A DNA stretch of 18,404 bases from CAYJAD01 sp964371505 (GTDB lineage: Bacteria; Desulfobacterota; Desulfovibrionia; Desulfovibrionales; Desulfovibrionaceae), in contig CAYJNG010000038.1 in NCBI GenBank assembly GCA_964371505.1, positions 1 to 18,404 of the forward strand, in the 5' to 3' direction. This document shows positions 6,613-14,121 of the stretch, piece after piece. The position numbers were made by a program, and so were the translations under genes. The number at the start of each line of letters is the position of its first letter. Position 1 is the first letter of the stretch. The notes beneath the pieces were generated by a model that was not told the DNA's origin, made no database searches, and saw only the letters and a list, made by a program, of their open reading frames with translations.

Positions 6613-8679
6613 TTAAGGTATAACAGAAACAGCCACAGAACTGACTTTAAATTCCGGTATTTTAACAATAGGATCTAAATGTTCGTGACTGGTTAACGTA
6701 TTGGCTGCGCTTTCAAAAAAATGAAAAGGTAAAAACACACTACCCTTGGCAATATGTGGCGTTACAAAAAGTACAACATCCACTTCACCACGCGGTGAGC
6801 GCACACGCACATTCCATCTATGCCGCGCCCCAATGCTGGCAGCATCATCAGGGTGCATTTCTAAAAATGCTGCGGGGCTTTCTCGCTCCAAAGCCCAAGA
6901 AAGACGCGTCATGGTGCCGGTATGGTAATGGTGGGCAAGGCGCCCTGTAATTAAAATAAAAGGAAATTCCTCACTCTCTTGCTGCCCGCGAGCTTCAAAA
7001 GTATTTACCGTAAAGAGACCTTTTTCCGAATCTGCACGTGCAAAGTGCTCCGTATGCAAAATAGGTGTACCAGCATGATCTTCACGCGGGCAAGGCCAGC
7101 ATAAACCGTCATGCGCTTCTATGCGTGCGTAGGTTATGCCAGCATATGTAGGTACAACAGTGCGTATTTCTTCAAAAACATCTTCAGCACTCGTATATTC
7201 TTGCGCTTCTATGTTTAAAGGTATTTTTTGTGACAACCTATGTATAATGTCAGCTAAAATTTTCCAATCTGGCCGCGCTTCCCCGTAAGGCTGTAGTACT
7301 GGCCTAATGCGCTGCACACGCCGCTCTGTATTGGTAAAGGTGCCTTCTTTTTCCAAGTAACTGGCTGCAGGCAAAACCAGATGTGCAAGCTTTGCTGTTT
7401 CTGTAAAAAAGATATCTTGAACTATGAGCAAGTCCAAGGCGCGTAAAGCTTTTTCTGTGCTTATGGTATCTGCATCTGAAAGCATGGGGTTTTCACCAAT
7501 CACATACAAAGCTTTCATTTGCCCGTGCTGCATGGCATGCATCATCTCTGTAAGTTTAAGACCCTGCGCATTGGCAAAATCTCCCCATACGGGTGCAAAG
7601 CGTTGCTTGGCTGTGTTACTGCCCGCCGTCACATAGCCTGGCAAAGTCTCCGGTAAGGCGCCCATATCGCACGAGCCCTGCACATTATTTTGCCCGCGCA
7701 AAGGTAAAAGGCCTGCACTTTCATGCCCCACCATGCCGCACAATAAGCTCATATTGGCCAAAGCGCGGCAGGATTCCGTACCTGTAACGTGTTGGGTTAT
7801 ACCCATGCAGTACAAAATCATGGCCTTGGTACCGGCGGCAAATATACGTGCAGCATCTCGAATATCTTGCGCCTCAAGACCCGTTATGGACGCTGCCCAC
7901 TCTGGTGTGCACTGCAGTATGGATGCAGTAAAGGCTTCAAAGCCCTCTGTGCGCGCTTCAATAAAGGCTTTATTATGGAGATTTTCTGTGTAAATCACAT
8001 GTAGTAAGGCATTAATAAGCGCCAAATTAGTGCCCGGCTTGATGGCAAGGTGTATATGCGCCAATTGGGCCACGGGCGTTTTTCGCGGATCCACAACAAT
8101 AAGTTTGGCCCCGCGATTTTTCACCGCATCAGCCACACGCGCGTAAGCTAATGGATGCTGTGCAGACGTATTGGAACCTATAATAAATAAGGTATCCGCA
8201 TAGCGTATTTCTTCAAGGCTATTGGTGGCAGCGCCAGAACCAAAAGATGTAACCAGACCGGCCACAGTGGGGCTATGTCAAAGGCGTGCGCAATGGTCTA
8301 TGTGCGGCGAACGCATAACAGCGCGGCAAAGCTTAGCAGCGAGATAATTTTCCTCATTGGTACAGCGTGCCGAAGAAAAAAGCCCAAAATTGGCGGGCTG
8401 TTCTTTATAGACGCTGTGCAGCTTCTCCACCACGAAATCCAAAGCTTCTTGCCACGTTACCTCGGCAAAGGAGCCATCTTCTTGGCGCAGCATGGGGGCT
8501 GTTAAGCGTTTAGGATGTGAAACAAAGTCATGCCCTAGCCACCCTTTGGCGCAAAGCATGCCGCCATTGACGGGGTGATCAGCTTTAGGACTTACAGCAA
8601 CTACATGATTTTGCTCCACATGAGCATAAAAATTACAGCCACAGCCACAATAGCCACACGTAGTTAATACTTTTTTCAC
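6613..8679 (-). CDS. fdhF: Formate dehydrogenase H-type catalytic subunit, selenocysteine-containing
   Basis: A molybdenum/tungsten bis-MGD enzyme for formate oxidation or CO2 reduction. A UGA at 8280-8278 interrupts the frame, but the surroundings read DHCARL-U-HSPTVAGLVTSFGSG, the classical FdhF active-site segment, and the frame continues unshifted to 6613. UGA is therefore read as selenocysteine (U134) and the product is 688 residues, close to E. coli FdhF (715, U140). The N-terminal 4Fe-4S ligands are C8, C11, C15 and C43; the next residues include the conserved Lys of CAKG. H135 follows U134, and R328 lies in LRGQNNVQG. The C-terminal MGD-binding domain is complete, ending LDPIVKIPEFK. 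GTG at 8679 is preferred: GAGGTG lies just upstream and it gives MKKVLTTCGYC, matching FdhF N-termini; ATG at 8691 would add four residues. Automatic callers are likely to split the gene at the UGA. Confidence 0.95.
8248..8280 (-). promoter_or_regulatory. Selenocysteine codon and SECIS element of fdhF
   Basis: After UGA (8280-8278) come 11 bases, then a stem UGUGGCC (8266-8260), loop GGUCU (8259-8255) and GGUUACA (8254-8248). All seven stem positions pair (two G-U). The loop sequence and its start 19 bases after UGA are the same as in the E. coli fdhF SECIS, which SelB recognises. The genome should therefore hold selA, selB, selC and selD elsewhere. Confidence 0.93.
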
Positions 8680-8748
8680 CCTACACCTCATACGCTTTAG
8701 CGATTCTGTTTATGTAAAAAGTCAGATATCTACACAAAATAACGCATC

Positions 8749-8777
8749 TTTACCATGAGAGCAAGTGGTGGTATACT
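8749..8777 (+). promoter_or_regulatory. Putative promoter of the GT2-like/DUF2062 gene
   Basis: TTTACC (8749-8754) and TATACT (8772-8777) are 17 bases apart. The start would fall near 8784, directly at the TAAGCTAGCTTA palindrome, leaving a leader of about 60 nt. A second TATACT occurs at 8819-8824 without a matching -35. Confidence 0.5.
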
Positions 8778-8784
8778 GCCTTTC

Positions 8785-8796
8785 TAAGCTAGCTTA
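8785..8796. repeat. 12-bp perfect palindrome in the divergent fdhF / GT2-like intergenic region
   Basis: TAAGCTAGCTTA equals its own reverse complement. It lies at the predicted transcription start of the plus-strand gene and about 105 bases upstream of the fdhF start, so it could be a regulator site for either direction. No regulator gene is in the window. Confidence 0.4.
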
Positions 8797-8842
8797 AAAT
8801 ACAGCCAAAACACAACAATATACTATAGTTATCTAAAAATCC

Positions 8843-9973
8843 ATGCAAATTACACCTTGTCTTTTTATTACACAATGCCCCCACAATGACATTTTACTAC
8901 ACTATTTACCAAAGCTTTACGCTCTTTGCCCGCGTATATTACTCCCCCGTTCCTTAAAGGATACGTTTACACCTTCTGTGCCTGTGCACTGGGTAGATAC
9001 CGTAAGCCTTGCTCCGAGAGGGGAAAAACTTTTTTGTGCTGCGCATACGGCAAAAGCATTACAATGCACGCATATACTTTCTTTAGCTTTATACGAAGAA
9101 CAAGACGAACTCTTAAAAGACGTGGCACACATGCTTGCACAAAGCCAAGAAAAACCCCACGCGCTCGTGGTAGGCACGCGAGATTTTACCCAGCCCTGCC
9201 CTGTGCGTATGCGCTTTGAGCGTGTTTTATCTTCTTTTTGGATGCGCGTACAAACGGGAGAAAAAGTTAAAGATATGCATAATAGCTTACGCGTGTACCC
9301 CTTACATTTCTTTGACTTTGCTAAAATTCAAGATAAAGGCTATGCCTTTGATGCTGAGGTGCTGGTACGCGCTGCTTGGGGTAGCTATGAGCTGTGCCAA
9401 GTACCTGTGCATATGCCAAGCCCAAGCACATGGCAAGGCCCTTCCATGACAGAATATGGTAAAATTATAGCGCTGAACGTGCAACTTACCATGCGCGCAC
9501 TCATGCCCCTGCCCTTTAAAAGATATAATGCAGCCCGCCAAGAGCCCATATCCTTAAAGCATCCCATTAAGGCCTTACAAAACCTTATGGCTGATCCGTA
9601 TAATAGAGCTAATCCCAAAGAATTGGCCCGCACAGCAACCATAGCCATGGCGGTGCTCACCGTACCTGCCCCCATAGTGCAAAGCATTGCCCTGCTTCTT
9701 TTTATTGGGTGGTTTAAGCTTAATCGCCTCTGTGCCCTAGCCATGATTCCCTTCACGTGGCCTCCCTTCTTACCCGCTTTAGCTATACTTATTGGCTACC
9801 GCTTACGCCATGGGCATTGGCTTACAGAGTTTAGCATCCAAACCTTAGGTTATGAAGCCGGTCAAAGACTATGGGAATGGGTTATAGGCTCCTTGGTGCT
9901 TACGCCCATATTTGCGATAACAGCAGGCAGTGTGGTGGGAGCGCTAGCCTATATGGTGGCAAAAAAGCATTAA
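8843..9973 (+). CDS. GT2-like protein with C-terminal DUF2062 membrane domain, catalytic motif not recognisable
   Basis: A 376-residue protein. Residues 75-190 follow the C-terminal half of DPM1-like family 2 glycosyltransferases: THILSL, then ALVVGTRDF (107-115), then HNSLRVYPL (146-154, usually D..SGFRVYP) and YAFDAEVLVRAA...QVPV (167-189). Where the family has a DADGQH-type metal/nucleotide-sugar site, this protein has ALYEEQ (82-87), and the N-terminal nucleotide-binding segment is not recognisable. Residues about 255-376 are a DUF2062-like region with hydrophobic segments at about 266-290, 297-318 and 344-372. The product is probably an inner-membrane protein, either a non-catalytic relative or a strongly diverged transferase. 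No good Shine-Dalgarno precedes the ATG; an in-frame TAA just upstream (8834-8836) rules out a longer start. It is monocistronic, divergent from fdhF and convergent with glnS. Confidence 0.75.
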   Translation: MQITPCLFITQCPHNDILLHYLPKLYALCPRILLPRSLKDTFTPSVPVHWVDTVSLAPRGEKLFCAAHTAKALQCTHILSLALYEEQDELLKDVAHMLAQSQEKPHALVVGTRDFTQPCPVRMRFERVLSSFWMRVQTGEKVKDMHNSLRVYPLHFFDFAKIQDKGYAFDAEVLVRAAWGSYELCQVPVHMPSPSTWQGPSMTEYGKIIALNVQLTMRALMPLPFKRYNAARQEPISLKHPIKALQNLMADPYNRANPKELARTATIAMAVLTVPAPIVQSIALLLFIGWFKLNRLCALAMIPFTWPPFLPALAILIGYRLRHGHWLTEFSIQTLGYEAGQRLWEWVIGSLVLTPIFAITAGSVVGALAYMVAKKH

Positions 9974-9974
9974 A

Positions 9975-10008
9975 AAAAGCTGCACCTTAAACAAAAGGTG
10001 CAGCTTTT
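9975..10008. terminator. Bidirectional intrinsic terminator between convergent genes
   Basis: A perfect 14-bp stem, AAAAGCTGCACCTT with AAGGTGCAGCTTTT, and a 6-base loop start two bases after the TAA of the DUF2062 gene. A/T flanks on both sides let it serve both that gene and glnS. Confidence 0.92.
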
Positions 10009-10032
10009 AACTATATTTCTAGAAATGTAGAT

Positions 10033-11745
10033 TTAAACCTTGCCGGCTTTTTCCATTTTTGCCCAGCTATCTTTTAACGTCACAATACGATTGAATACGG
10101 GTGCATTTTCTTTGCTATCTTTATCCACACAAAAATACGCCAAACGCTCAAATTGTACTCTATCTCCCACCTTAAAGCTTTTAAGAGCGGGCTCGCATTG
10201 GGCCGTAACAACCTTGAAAGAATCCGGATTCAAATAATCTAAAAAGCTTTTACCTTCTTCCACAGCATTGGGATTTTCCGTGGCAAAAAGATGTTCATAC
10301 AAACGCACTTCCAACTCTGCAGCTTGCTCAGCACAAACCCAGTGAATGGTACCACGCACGCGGCGCCCATCTTCTGTTTTTCCGCCGCGGCTTTCAGGGT
10401 CATACGTGCAGCGCAGCTCCACCACATTTCCTTCAGCATCGCATAGGGCTTCTTGGCAGGTAATATAATAGGCATAACGCAAGCGAACCTCATTGCCCAC
10501 ATACAATCTATGAAACTTTTTGGGCGGATCCATGCGAAAATCATCACGCTCAATGTAAAGCTCACGTGTAAAAGGCATGGTGCGGCTGCCATAGCTGGCA
10601 TCTTCCGGATGGTAAGGCATGTCCAAATCTGCCGGCATATCTGCAGGATTTTCGGGGTAGTTGGTAATAACCACTTTAATGGGGTCAAGCACAGCCATAA
10701 CGCGTGGCGTGTGCGCATTTAAATACTCACGTTGGCAAAATTCAAATAACGAATAATCCACTGTGGAATCAGCACGAGCTACACCTATGCGTGTACAAAA
10801 ATCCTTTAAAGCTTCTGGTGGCACACCACGACGGCGCATACCGCTTATGGTAGGCATGCGTGGGTCATCCCAACCTGTCACATGCCCTTCTTGCACAAGC
10901 TGAATAAGCTTACGCTTAGAAAGTACCGTATAGCCCATTTGTAAACGGGCAAATTCGATTTGCTGCGGACGATATACACCAAGATTTTCTAAAACCCAGT
11001 CATACAATTCGCGGTTATTTTCAAACTCTAGGGAGCAAATGGAGTGCGTAATACCTTCTAAGGAGTCAGAAATACAATGCGTAAAATCGTACATGGGGTA
11101 AATACACCAAGCATCTCCTGTGCGGTGGTGCGCCTCATGGCGTATACGGTATAATGCAGGGTCTCGCATAACAATATTGGGGGAAGACATATCTATTTTT
11201 GCGCGTAAAACATGCGCCCCATCAGGAAACTCCCCTGCGCGCATACGGCGAAATAAATCCAAGTTCTCTTCTATGCTACGCTCTCTATAAGGGCTGTTGG
11301 TTCCAGGAACAGTAAAAGAACCGCGCATTTCACGAATTTCCTCAGCTGTGCAAGAATCCACATAGGCCTTACCTGCAAGTATCAACTGCTCAGCAAAGGC
11401 ATAGAGTTTATCAAAATAATTAGAAGCAAAAAACTCACGCTCTTGCCAGTCTGCCCCAAGCCATTTGACATCTTCACGAATGGAATCCACATATTCTGTT
11501 TCTTCCTTGGTGGGGTTGGTATCATCAAAGCGCAAGTTAAATTTACCTGCAAAATCTTGTGCAATACCATAATTTAAAAAGATAGATTTGGCATGGCCAA
11601 GGTGTAAATATCCATTGGGTTCAGGGGGAAAGCGTGTATGTACGCGTGCATCAAAACGCTTGGAAGTATTATCTGCCATAATGCGTGTGCGAATAAAATC
11701 TGCCCCTGTTTCTACAGCTGTATGGGAAGGAGTTGTATCACTCAT
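10033..11745 (-). CDS. glnS: Glutaminyl-tRNA synthetase
   Basis: Charges tRNA-Gln with glutamine. The 570-residue class I synthetase shows FPPEPNGYLHLGHAKS (39-54, containing the HIGH-type HLGH), LRFDDTNPTKEE (71-82), DFTHCISDSLEGITHSICSLEF (220-241) and the KMSKS-type loop VLSKRKL (274-280). The length fits E. coli GlnRS (554) and the C-terminal anticodon-binding beta-barrels appear complete. The ATG at 11745 follows AAAGGAA; a promoter lies at 11782-11810. A dedicated GlnRS argues against reliance on the Glu-tRNA-Gln amidotransferase route for tRNA-Gln, although such organisms may still keep GatCAB for tRNA-Asn; that is not visible here. Confidence 0.97.
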   Translation of the reverse strand: MSDTTPSHTAVETGADFIRTRIMADNTSKRFDARVHTRFPPEPNGYLHLGHAKSIFLNYGIAQDFAGKFNLRFDDTNPTKEETEYVDSIREDVKWLGADWQEREFFASNYFDKLYAFAEQLILAGKAYVDSCTAEEIREMRGSFTVPGTNSPYRERSIEENLDLFRRMRAGEFPDGAHVLRAKIDMSSPNIVMRDPALYRIRHEAHHRTGDAWCIYPMYDFTHCISDSLEGITHSICSLEFENNRELYDWVLENLGVYRPQQIEFARLQMGYTVLSKRKLIQLVQEGHVTGWDDPRMPTISGMRRRGVPPEALKDFCTRIGVARADSTVDYSLFEFCQREYLNAHTPRVMAVLDPIKVVITNYPENPADMPADLDMPYHPEDASYGSRTMPFTRELYIERDDFRMDPPKKFHRLYVGNEVRLRYAYYITCQEALCDAEGNVVELRCTYDPESRGGKTEDGRRVRGTIHWVCAEQAAELEVRLYEHLFATENPNAVEEGKSFLDYLNPDSFKVVTAQCEPALKSFKVGDRVQFERLAYFCVDKDSKENAPVFNRIVTLKDSWAKMEKAGKV

Positions 11746-11781
11746 ACGTATTCCTTTATTTGGTGAAAAAATGAATTGAAT

Positions 11782-11810
11782 AATTTAGCGCAAGAGGCAT
11801 GTATGGTCAA
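11782..11810 (-). promoter_or_regulatory. Sigma70-like promoter of glnS
   Basis: TTGACC (11810-11805) and TAAATT (11787-11782) on the minus strand are 17 bases apart in the 90-base gap between gmhB and glnS, so glnS can be transcribed independently. No T-box-like leader is present; the leader is only about 30 nt. Confidence 0.6.
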
Positions 11811-11835
11811 GAAAGACATGAACACTAAAAAGAAT

Positions 11836-12378
11836 TTAGCCACAAATACAGCGCGCAGCTTCCCACAAAGAGCTCACCGCACGCGCTTGACAAGGTAAGG
11901 CATTGGAAGGCTCACCAAGAAAAAATGCCCCGCACCCAGCAGCCACACCGGCTTGCACATCACTGATTTTATCCCCAATCATAAAGGAGCGGTGTAAATC
12001 CAGCTGCAAATCTTGTGCGGCTTGTTGTAAAAGATAGGGGGAAGGTTTACGACAAGAGCAGGTACCGGAAATTTGTGGATGATGCGGGCAATGGTAAAAG
12101 GCATCTATATGTATCTGATGCTTAGTCAGTTGTGCAGACACCCAAATATGTAAGCGCTGCATATCCTCTTCTGTATAATAGCCGCGCGCTATACCCGATT
12201 GATTAGTTACCACCACCAAAGCATAGCCCTTATGCGCAAACATGGCGAGGGCCTCCACCGCTTGGGGAAGCCATCGCCATGCATGTATTTCGTATAAATA
12301 GCCTGTATCTTCATTAAGGGTGCCGTCTCTGTCTAAAAAGATGGCCGGCCGTGTTTTTAAAGATACTTTTGTTTGCAT
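11836..12378 (-). CDS. gmhB: D-glycero-beta-D-manno-heptose-1,7-bisphosphate 7-phosphatase
   Basis: A 180-residue HAD-family phosphatase that removes the 7-phosphate of heptose bisphosphate in the ADP-heptose pathway for LPS inner core. The HAD motif I is FLDRDGTLNEDTGY (14-27; D16 nucleophile, D18 acid/base), motif II TNQSGIARG (58-66), then the zinc-binding loop with C97, H99, C107 and C109, K111 of CRKP, and motif IV GDKISD (135-140). The zinc loop and length separate GmhB from the related HisB phosphatase. Only a weak, distant Shine-Dalgarno (AAGG) precedes the ATG. It starts 18 bases after the upstream exported protein and is the last gene of the glpX operon. Confidence 0.92.
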   Translation of the reverse strand: MQTKVSLKTRPAIFLDRDGTLNEDTGYLYEIHAWRWLPQAVEALAMFAHKGYALVVVTNQSGIARGYYTEEDMQRLHIWVSAQLTKHQIHIDAFYHCPHHPQISGTCSCRKPSPYLLQQAAQDLQLDLHRSFMIGDKISDVQAGVAAGCGAFFLGEPSNALPCQARAVSSLWEAARCICG

Positions 12379-12396
12379 AGGTGCAAAAAGCCTTAG

Positions 12397-12870
12397 CTAT
12401 AAAGGCGGTGTATCGCTGCCAGCTTCAAGAAGCTTTGGCAAATGTTTTTGCACAAGATTAATATCACCTTGGCTCACACTTGGCATATCTTTAGGCTTTG
12501 GACTATGGGGGCCCAGACCTTCTGAAACAAGATATAAAGCTGCGGCGGCCTTACCCATCACAAAAAAGAAACGCTTTGGCTCTAAATTATGCATCTTAAC
12601 CCACTCAGCCGCGGCATCAGAATAGGTAAAATCTGCTTTTCCATCTACGGTGCTAGGGTGAGAAGCATCCTTTTGTGAAGCAGCCCATGCTCGAAATTGC
12701 GGCAAAAGCTTTATAAAAGACACCATGTCGGCATCGTTCATAGGTGGCTGATTTTCATATACACTTTCTGCATATGCTGGCGCGCTCATTCCTACGCAAA
12801 GGCAGCAACATGCTGCTAGTAAAATTCCTTGAAAGCTTTTTTTTACAAAAAACAAGGCATTCATTGGCAT
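12397..12870 (-). CDS. Exported protein of unknown function
   Basis: A 157-residue protein I cannot assign. It has a clear signal peptide: basic N-region with KK (10-11), hydrophobic core (about 16-28) with a CCC run, and an AYA-ES cleavage site after residue 34. The mature part (about 123 residues) is mostly polar and probably helical: DMVSFIKLLPQFRAWAAS, then FTYSDAAAEWVKMHN and FFFVMGKAAAALYLVSEGLG, ending in a Pro-rich tail (SDTPPL). Repeated aromatic-plus-small patterns suggest a small helical periplasmic domain. The CCC run lacks a lipobox (L-x-G/A-C), so it is not a convincing lipoprotein. ATG at 12870 has AAGGG at good spacing, nine bases after the glpX stop; the product lies between glpX and gmhB in one operon. 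Confidence 0.72.
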   Translation of the reverse strand: MPMNALFFVKKSFQGILLAACCCLCVGMSAPAYAESVYENQPPMNDADMVSFIKLLPQFRAWAASQKDASHPSTVDGKADFTYSDAAAEWVKMHNLEPKRFFFVMGKAAAALYLVSEGLGPHSPKPKDMPSVSQGDINLVQKHLPKLLEAGSDTPPL

Positions 12871-12879
12871 AATTTACCC

Positions 12880-13866
12880 TTAGTATTGTACGGCAGAGAA
12901 AGTATTAATCTGCTCAATATTATGATAGGACTCAATATAACGAAGAGTGCCTGTTTTTCCACGAATAAGCATGGAATGCGTAATGGCATTACCGCCGGCA
13001 TATTGCACACCGCGTAAGAAAGAACCACCAGAAATACCTGTGGCAGCAAAGAAGCAATCTTCTGAACGAACAAGTTCATTCACGGTAAGCACTTCACGAA
13101 TATCAATACCGGCATCAGCAATGGCTTCTTTTTCGGGGAAGGATTGTGGGTCAAAACGAGCAAACATTTGCCCGCCAAGGCCTTTAATGGCACATGCAGC
13201 CAACACCCCTTCAGGAGTACCACCGGTGCCCATCATCACGTCTACTTCTGAGCGTGGGTCCACAGCCATAAGCGCACCTGTTACATCACCGTCGGTATGT
13301 AGCTGAATACGTGCGCCTGCACTACGAATTTGCTTAATAAGAGTTTCGTGGCGAGGCTTATCCAAAACAAAAACCACAAGGTCTTGAATTTTTTTACCTA
13401 GGCTTTTAGCAATATGCTGTAAATTAACGTCCACCGGTGCGTCAATATCTACCACATTGCGTGCGCCATGAGGCACAACAAGCTTTTGCATATAATAGCT
13501 AGGGCCAGGGTTAAACATGGTACCTGCAGGGGCTACACCAATAACAGAAATAGCATTGGGACGGCCATAAGCCAAAAGGCTTGTGCCTTCCACAGGGTCC
13601 ACAGCCACATCAAGCTCTATACCGTTGCCCTGTCCTACTTTTTCGCCGTTATACAGCATAGGGGCATCGTCTTTTTCGCCTTCACCAATAACAATGGTGC
13701 CTTGAACATCTAAAGAATTAAATGTCACGCGCATGGCATCTACAGCGGCGCCATCACCGGCATTTTTATCACCGCGTCCTAACCAGCGCGCAGAAGCGAG
13801 AGCTGCAGACTCCGTAATACGTACTAGGTCAAAAGCTAAATTTTGTTCGGGGCGTTCCACACTCAT
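12880..13866 (-). CDS. glpX: Class II fructose-1,6-bisphosphatase
   Basis: Hydrolyses fructose-1,6-bisphosphate to fructose-6-phosphate in gluconeogenesis. The 328-residue product shows the metal and substrate signatures GEGEKDDAPM (61-70) and DVAVDPVEGTSL (86-97), plus the later MMGTGGTPEGVLAAC and GSFLRGVQY. The length agrees with E. coli GlpX (336). The ATG at 13866 follows GGAGG by five bases; the TTG at 13878 lies on that Shine-Dalgarno and is not the start. It is the first gene of glpX - exported unknown - gmhB. The fructose-6-phosphate formed can feed sedoheptulose-7-phosphate and so the heptose pathway of gmhB; this link is an inference. The promoter is at 13958-13986. Confidence 0.96.
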   Translation of the reverse strand: MSVERPEQNLAFDLVRITESAALASARWLGRGDKNAGDGAAVDAMRVTFNSLDVQGTIVIGEGEKDDAPMLYNGEKVGQGNGIELDVAVDPVEGTSLLAYGRPNAISVIGVAPAGTMFNPGPSYYMQKLVVPHGARNVVDIDAPVDVNLQHIAKSLGKKIQDLVVFVLDKPRHETLIKQIRSAGARIQLHTDGDVTGALMAVDPRSEVDVMMGTGGTPEGVLAACAIKGLGGQMFARFDPQSFPEKEAIADAGIDIREVLTVNELVRSEDCFFAATGISGGSFLRGVQYAGGNAITHSMLIRGKTGTLRYIESYHNIEQINTFSAVQY

Positions 13867-13906
13867 TGTATCCTCCAAGGTGTAACCTTATGTTCACAGT
13901 TAAGCA

Positions 13907-13930
13907 TTTTACCGTAATGGCATGGTAAAA
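13907..13930. repeat. Inverted repeat in the glpX leader
   Basis: TTTTACC (13907-13913) and GGTAAAA (13924-13930) form a perfect 7-bp inverted repeat around a 10-base centre. It lies between the predicted glpX transcription start and its ribosome binding site, where it could be an operator or an RNA hairpin. No T-run follows, so it is not a terminator. Confidence 0.45.
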
Positions 13931-13957
13931 CGACACATCTATTTTCTAATGCAGCGC

Positions 13958-13986
13958 ATAATACCCCTCTCCCCTAGAAAAGGCAA
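13958..13986 (-). promoter_or_regulatory. Sigma70-like promoter of the glpX operon
   Basis: TTGCCT (13986-13981) and TATTAT (13963-13958) are 17 bases apart on the minus strand. The spacer is unusually G-rich (AGGGGAGAGGGG). The leader would be about 85 nt. Confidence 0.6.
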
Positions 13987-14050
13987 AAGAATATTATCCA
14001 TGTTAGCGCTTAATATATTTACCTATTTATAAAATAGAGAGTTTTTTTAC

Positions 14051-14092
14051 AAAAAACCCCTTTAAGCAAGAGCTATGCCTTACGTAAAGGGG
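14051..14092 (-). terminator. Intrinsic terminator downstream of cytX
   Basis: On the minus strand CCCCTTTA (14092-14085) pairs with TAAAGGGG (14064-14057) over a 20-base loop, followed by six T residues. It begins 30 bases after the cytX stop. Confidence 0.8.
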
Positions 14093-14121
14093 AAAAACTT
14101 TAGCAGTATGTACCATGCCCC

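Noticed and set aside
6613..8691. fdhF as a pseudogene or two separate genes because of the internal stop
   Set aside because: The stop is UGA exactly at the FdhF Sec position, the frame continues without shift, and a SECIS hairpin follows.
8780..8812. Sigma54 (-24/-12) promoter for fdhF: TTGGC...AAGC on the minus strand
   Set aside because: The GG-GC spacing is one base too long and the -12 element reads AAGC, not TTGC.
12378..12870. Exported protein as a lipoprotein because of the CCC run in its signal peptide
   Set aside because: There is no L-[AS]-[GA]-C lipobox; an AYA-ES signal peptidase I site fits better.
14023..14037. CTATTT-ATA-AAATAG inverted repeat upstream of glpX
   Set aside because: Short AT-rich symmetry is expected in this AT-rich spacer, and it is upstream of the predicted promoter with no other support.
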